Below are positions 58,561 to 64,000 of a DNA stretch of 64,000 bases, one piece after another. The position numbers were made by a program, and so were the translations under genes. How positions within the stretch are numbered: the first letter of the stretch is position 1; every line of letters starts with the position of its first letter. Under the pieces are notes generated by a model, which searched no databases, was not told the origin of the DNA, and saw nothing but the letters and a program-made list of their open reading frames with translations. Location: assembly GCA_963920665.1 (NCBI GenBank), contig OY987265.1, positions 8,251,001 through 8,315,000 on the forward strand. The letters run 5' to 3'. The stretch comes from Straminergon stramineum (lineage: Eukaryota; Streptophyta; Bryopsida; Hypnales; Calliergonaceae).

Positions 58561-58570
58561 CACTTTGCGG

Positions 58571-58631
58571 TTCAGACCGCGCGGTCTGAAATGTATACTG
58601 CTCCTAGATTTCAGACCGTGCTATCTGAAAT
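58571..58631. repeat. Paired palindromes
   Basis: TTCAGACCGCGCGGTCTGAA (58571-58590) is a perfect 20-bp palindrome. A decayed second copy, ATTTCAGACCGTGCTATCTG, follows from 58608. Confidence 0.9.
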
Positions 58632-58928
58632 CTGCAGAAGTCCTAGATAATAAATGGAAAAATGGCGTATGAATTCCGTCCTTCTAACGAAATATCTGTC
58701 GGATACCCTGAAGCAGGTCCATGAAATTAAAGTTCCGATCATAACGCCACTCCATGCAGGAAACTCGGCGATCCTTGCTTGGAATTGCACAGGATTTCAG
58801 GACGATTCCCTTGTTTTTTATGTTTTTTTGAAGGAGGATTCCTTTACTAAAGTCGAACCTGAGTCCCCCAAGAGGTGAGTACGTAGGGAAATGCATGCGG
58901 CTTCCCGGGGCCTCTCGAAAAGGATTAT

Positions 58929-59062
58929 GGTCAATTTCATTAAAATGGCGGTATGATGATGAAATGGCTCAGAATATGTTAGAAACTACACGGCATTCCA
59001 TTAAAATGGCGCAGAGTATGTCAAAAATGGCGCATGGCATATGCCACTTTAATGAAATTGCC
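58929..59062. mobile_element. Palindromic-end MITE, copy 3 (134 bp)
   Basis: Ends match the 112-bp elements at 54 kb (TCAATTTCATTAAAATGGCGG and complement of GGGCAATTTCATTAAA.GG). The interior is diverged and longer. A half copy lies at about 58520-58552. Confidence 0.75.
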
Positions 59063-59079
59063 CATGATTGCAATCAGTT

Positions 59080-59590
59080 TCATTTAGCAGGGATCCGCAC
59101 AGGGAGCTCATATCGAGTTCCAAGTGGGGAAAACGGGAAGAATTCCCGATGATTCCTTCTGTTCCTAAGGCAACACCGGGAATTTTTTCTCACAGCGGGA
59201 AAAATGAGACACACAGGGAAATTACATTAGAACACCGGGAAAAAATCACCGGGAACTCAGGGAAACTTTGTTGTAATGTGATGAAGTAAGAATGAAAATT
59301 TGATTTTTGGATGAATGAAATTGTCATTTCGAATGGATGAAAAAAGATGAAACTTTGCAATTTGGATGGATGAAATTACCAACTTAGATGACTGAAAAGA
59401 GATGAGAAAATTGCATTTGGATGGATGAATTTATCAACTTGGATGGATTTTTTACTTTGGATAGATGAAATTGTCAACTTAGATGGATGAACATGGATGA
59501 AAATTTTGTTTCGCGGATGTATGCAATTGCTATATTTGATGGACAAATATGGATGAAAATTTGATTGATATTCCAATACTAGATGCATGA
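59080..59590. repeat. Degenerate tandem arrays
   Basis: 59100-59270 carries repeated CCGGGAA/GCGGGAAAAA/CAGGGAA motifs. 59285-59590 is a decayed array of GGATGGATGAAATTGTCAAC-type units spaced about 25-60 bp. Confidence 0.75.
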
Positions 59591-60141
59591 ACATCATCGC
59601 TTCAGCCAGCTGAATGGAATTGTCACGTTATATCCAAATTTTGCAACTGCCAAGAGAACGATTACAGGCACTCACACAGTCAACTAGTACCAAGACTAAT
59701 TTCATCACCTCTTATTCTACAATATGAATGCTACCAAATAAATTGAATCTTGCCTTCTTAAATCTACGATCCGGTCTCAACAGACACCGTGAACTTGTCT
59801 TTTTCAATCCACAGGAAAATGAACTTGAAAAGCAACTGCGCGCCATGTTCCTTCATGTACATTGTTAATGAAGTAGGGGATGAGAGCCTTGCATGTCACA
59901 ATATATTGGCGATGGTTCAATTCCGTACTAAGAGTTGTTAATCCTACAAGGAAGAGCTCATTCAACAAAAGTATTAGTTGACAAACGAATCAAGCATATA
60001 TACTCCTAGCTTATTCACAGACTCGATCTGGCATTAAGGCCCTGACGTCCCCGCGGAGAGGAATTGAACGACACATTTTCCAGTGGAAGGGATTCCCAGT
60101 CGGTCACTAGAGCTTTTTTGTCATGAATTCCACAAGGCCTA
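59591..60141. other. Unassigned stretch
   Basis: Moderate base composition, no recognised gene. Confidence 0.4.
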
Positions 60142-60675
60142 CCTTAGTGCCCGGGTATGCAACTCTTGTATTATATACAGGGGGCATTGGCATTAAAACA
60201 GCTTAGAGGATGGTTTTTGTTAAAATTATATCAAATTATAAAGACCAAAAAGCTAGGTGAAGACCAAATTAAAAGAAAATTAAATGTAGAAAATGTTGAA
60301 TTGCATACATTTTAGAAAAAAACTCACAATATATATGAAGAATTAAAACACCTATGCATAGTTTCTAAAAATATATACAAAAGAAGTTGGGTCTAGTTAA
60401 AATTAAATTTTTATTAGAAAGCCACAAAAGTTGCCTAGCTCGGCCTATGATACATGTATTAAAAAAACTCATATAATTAAATTTTTAATGCTATTATTAT
60501 CTTCAAAAATATTTGTTTCATGTACATAAGTACATTTTTGGATTCCTTGTTAAAAGGGCTACAAGATTATTCTACATTAAAACAAATTACATCCCTTAAA
60601 ATTGGATTAAAATGCATTATAAGTGATAATAATCAAGGCCATATAATATGGAAGTTGCATACCCGGGCCTTAGTG
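60142..60675. mobile_element. hAT-like MITE with perfect 8-bp target duplication
   Basis: 518-bp element (60150-60667), inverted ends CCCGGGTATGCAACT with further similarity (TATTATAT) inward. It is flanked by CCTTAGTG on both sides. Eight-base duplications point to hAT. The interior is very AT-rich with no transposase. Confidence 0.88.
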
Positions 60676-61352
60676 TTCATGTACAACATTCTATACAGCA
60701 TTTAGCTAGCTGCTAGGGTTAACTCAACTGCAACCATTCACAAATGCAATTATCCGGCCAAACAATTACCTGTTATTTAGACGGACGAATTGACAAAGTA
60801 CGTCAGTTGTTGGTTTGATGATCAGATCGAGAGTCTACGACATTTTCATCAGTTAGTTTTCTCCATGCACTGAAAAATGGCACTTTGAGAAATTATTAGT
60901 GAAGCGTACTATACCCCAGTCCGGCAGTCCCAGAAAAGTTAACCAACCTTAGAGGTTGTGATATCTTCAAAAATCCAAAGACCTGCATGGCTGCAAATCA
61001 ATAGTAAGAATGCTATACAAACATGGAATGATATCTGCACTGATCATGACATTACGACAATTGAATAATTACAAGCATATGCATTGTAATCACTCCAGAA
61101 AAAAAGCCCTGGTAGATAGAGCATTGATTTAGGACTTGACTATAAACAACCAAAACAATGGAAGTCCATTGATTTCCCTATGGAATCCAAAACTCAAGAT
61201 TTGAAGTGCTTGAGAAATAACGGTGGACTACACATAGCAGGTGCTTGGTTTCTTCAAATAAAAAAATGAGTATAGGGCAAACTTCACTACACTTTCTTTG
61301 CACTCGGCTTCATAGTACTTTTCATTGTGCCTGCATCCATTCCTTCCATAAT
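60676..61352. other. Downstream of the NOL9-like gene
   Basis: No gene recognised; the left part may contain that gene's 3' UTR. Confidence 0.35.
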
Positions 61353-62687
61353 TTATGAAGTTTTCTTCAAGTATGGACACATGAAACCTCTGGCCTGTAG
61401 ATCAAGTCCCAAGTTCATCAATAAGTTTGACTGTACACTACAAATAGGGAGTTCATACACGAGTTCTTACAATACGTGAAATGCTCTAGATTTGAAACTT
61501 CTCATGGTTGTATGCATGTTCTGTGATCTGCATGAAAGTTTCTTACCATCAAGAGTGGAACTGGAATCTTAACAAGCCCCTGAAGCAGAATATCAACATG
61601 TTGGAGTTGTTCTTGAGGCACACTAGTGGTATTGTAGGACACGCCTCTTTTTATGTCAACTGCTTTCACAATTTCTACAAAAAACCCAGCATATTTCGCA
61701 CGTTGACTTTGAGAACGCACTTTACCAAAAACCTCCCATATTTTATTAGTTTTGCCAAAAAAAAGTCTGCGAACATCGAAGGATCTTATCAAGGCCCAAG
61801 TAGGTCATCGTTGTCTCGAGTGTCCTTATCCATAGAGGTCACCCTCATACCCACAATAGCTGCATTGACACATCAAAGACTCTCTGATAGTGGTACTTGA
61901 AATCATATGTACAAACATCAAGTAAGAGACAAAGTCTTTGATGCAAATACATCCTCTTTGGGGGGTAGTTACCTGATTTGATATGAATACTCAAGCTGGA
62001 TTTTTTATAAAGGAAAAATTAAGTTGAGTTCCCACATGATCAAACTCTTTACTGATCTAAATTGACATTTTTTTCAAATAGTAATATATATCTATAATTA
62101 ATTTTTAATTTTTGACTTTCTAAATGCTCCTTGGGCTTGCAATATCCTTTAAGGGTTAAAGAAGTAGAGAACATAATAGAAAAATACAAAGAGAAAGTGT
62201 TCAACACAAACCTCATAATGAAGATGCTTGATTTTAAAGGTTGAAAATGGGACTTCATATAGGATGCCCCTCATAAGTGACATTGCAGTTTGGGCAAAGA
62301 GCTTGGCTTCTAGTAAGATAAAGGTATTGAATTCTCTCCAAAACACTATTGGAAATACGCAAGAAATCATCTTGCCTATAGAAGATACACTAATCTTGCA
62401 CTTCGATGATGCTAGCTCAATAATTTGAATACTTCTCAGAGAACACAAGGTACACAAAAGATAAAGAATAATCATCAAGTGAAACATTCCTAAATTACAA
62501 GTCTTTGAGAGTGCTTACATGGGTAATTTCTCCATAGCACTCTCTACGTATATAGTTCTGGCAATACTCCTTTCATCCCAAAATTTGTTATATGGCAAAT
62601 TCTTCTTGTTGGAGTTGGCTAACACTTGCACAATGTGTGTTGGAGAGGTAGAATTCAAGATGTCGATGTAAACATCATAACCAATAC
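61353..62687 (-). CDS. NOL9: NOL9/Grc3-like polynucleotide 5'-hydroxyl kinase, last four exons
   Basis: Exons 62519-62687, 62212-62434, 61547-61732 and 61353-61394 join in frame across introns with GT-AG ends to a TAA at 61353. The encoded C-terminal part carries GYDVYIDILNSTSPTHIVQV, KKNLPYNKFW, YEVPFSTFKIKHLHYE, VDIKRG, QLQHVDILLQGLVKIPVPLL and the ending RGFMCPYLKKTS, in the order of plant NOL9 proteins. The family phosphorylates RNA 5'-OH ends in pre-rRNA processing in the nucleolus. The P-loop kinase domain is not in the window; it must lie beyond 64000 or be missing, so I cannot tell whether the gene is complete. The exon boundary at 61732 and the acceptor at 62434 are the least certain. 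Confidence 0.75.
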
Positions 62688-63637
62688 CTACATGTGACAA
62701 ATGACAAAAGACTGATAAACAACAATTTCCATATAAGAAAAGAATCTAGAAAAGAGTATTTGTACACAAGAGAATGAGAATATCATGCCCTAGATGCACA
62801 ATAATTTGAGATACTAAAAATTATTTAACCTACCTACTTGCAATTTCAAATCTATTTTCAAACTTGTGAGCAATGGCCGCACTTTGATTAATAATAAAAT
62901 CCAAAATATGAAACCCTAATGGAGACACTTGACGTGCTTATACAACAATGAAATACATGGTAGTTGTAGACATTTGTCTAAAGCTTGAATATAAATATGG
63001 ACACATGAATAACTTTGGTGGTTACAAAGTGAAAATTTAATAAATTAGAATGCAGGTGGATTTGAAAGAAACAATTTCCTAAGAGGAAAAAGCTATTAAT
63101 TGCAAGTTAGAAAACTGTCAAAAACTTTCTACTTTGGGATTCTTTAGGCAATGGAATCAACTCAAATTCCATCTCTAAGCTTGATATGTACATACATCAA
63201 TGTGGACAGAACACAAATGTAAGACTGTAGGAGTCCACTTCAAAGATTGTTTGTAGGGTCCAAGCATGCTAATAGGAGCCACATGGAGACATTAGTGAGG
63301 TGCTTATGGAGGTCCTTATTGGAATATTATATTTACAAAATGTTTCTTATTGATCCAAAATAGTCCATATGTCATTGTAGTTCCAATAGTTTTCTTTTTC
63401 TTTTGTTTAGTTGGCCTTGCAGGTGTAGATAGAGTAAACAAATAGCCTATTTTCTTTTATAGTATGTGAAGTAGTCAAATATTTTGTAGGTAAATCCAAA
63501 AGACATATGAATAGATTTGAATAGGTCTAATAGGCTAGGATTTGAAGCAGGTCGAATAGATGAAGGTACCTTTCCAATGAATAGTCACACTTTTTGTCAA
63601 ATTTTTTTTTGGGACTATAAGTCCAAATGTCTAATTG

Positions 63638-63640
<3 letters not shown>
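62688..63640. other. Probable intron or upstream DNA of the NOL9-like gene
   Basis: AT-rich. No exon with the expected preceding NOL9 motif (Gly-Trp before GYD) could be found. Confidence 0.4.

Positions 63641-63712
<72 letters not shown>
63641..63712. repeat. (TC)36 microsatellite
   Basis: 72 bp of uninterrupted TC dinucleotides. The plus-strand ORF across it (Leu-Ser repeats) is an artefact. Confidence 0.99.
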
Positions 63713-63714
<2 letters not shown>

Positions 63715-64000
63715 GTGAAGAACACTAGTACTCTAGCATGTCGAATTATCTAGTGTTGTACTACTTGCCGAAACTTATATCAATTAATATATTGAAAATT
63801 ATTCTAATTGTCTTTGAGCAATTAGCTCAATTGTGTGTGTATTCTGAAATTGTGTGGAACTTCTAGGTGGTGAGTAATTGTATTGTCAAGTTGTGAGAAT
63901 AATTGCTGGAGCTAAGTCAATTAGTAATTGTGGACTAATTTCTGAGTAATCCAATTGTGTGAATTGTGGATGTTATGTTTGAAGATCAAATTGTAAGTTT
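63713..64000. other. Unassigned right edge
   Basis: Rich in AATTGTG motifs (several irregular copies); no gene recognised. Confidence 0.35.

Noticed and set aside
59930..59950. GGTTCAATTCC resembling a tRNA T-loop
   Set aside because: No acceptor stem, D-loop or anticodon arm could be built around it.
62850..62945. Open minus-strand stretch reading SPLGFHILDFIINQ as an upstream NOL9 exon
   Set aside because: It lacks the motif expected before GYD, and its splice phase fits only with a weak donor.
63517..63753. ORF with a long Leu-Ser repeat
   Set aside because: It is the translation of the TC microsatellite.

Overview
The window reads as nuclear DNA of a green plant (streptophyte). The evidence is a plant-type Fes1 gene with five GT-AG introns, plant-style transposon superfamilies (Ty1-copia, Stowaway/mariner, Mutator-like, hAT-like, CACTA) and a short run of the TTTAGGG telomere motif. 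The AT-rich, gene-poor, repeat-dense composition and a copia element that seems primed by a half-molecule of initiator tRNA-Met make a non-seed plant plausible, but I cannot name the species.

Layout. 1-5.3 kb is the gene-bearing edge: a TTAA-flanked MITE sits just upstream of FES1 (681-3366, +), which converges on an HGSNAT-like membrane acetyltransferase gene (3745-5127, -). 5.5-10.3 kb is repeat DNA: interstitial telomere motif, a 103-bp tandem duplication, and an inverted-repeat element holding a minisatellite. 10.3-15.8 kb (copy A) and 21.25-25.7 kb (copy B) are direct copies of one segment. Copy A carries four small transposons that copy B lacks. Between them lies a decayed Tc1/mariner transposase. 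25.7-27.7 kb and 38.06-39.78 kb are inverted copies of a second module. 28-35 kb is AT-rich with MITEs and a large double palindrome. 40-53.3 kb is packed with TTAA-flanked elements having CCCCT ends, one of them split by a 5.3-kb copia retrotransposon with nearly identical LTRs. 53-60.7 kb holds more MITEs and a further small acidic gene. 61.35-62.7 kb carries the last four exons of a NOL9/Grc3-like RNA kinase gene (-), and a 72-bp CT microsatellite lies near the right edge.

The two features most worth following are these. First, a family of small genes at six loci (14.4, 24.2, 26.7, 36.2, 38.7 and 57.1 kb) encodes an LHPxxTFxxxE motif followed by a strongly acidic tail. I do not recognise the family; three copies are intact and three are broken. 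Second, at least nine non-autonomous elements in five size families share TTAA target sites and CCCCT termini, as in piggyBac (or Kolobok), superfamilies not usually reported from land plants.

Expressed host genes supported here are FES1, the acetyltransferase, NOL9 and possibly the small acidic genes. They do not form a pathway with one another. I saw no tRNA, rRNA or CRISPR array.
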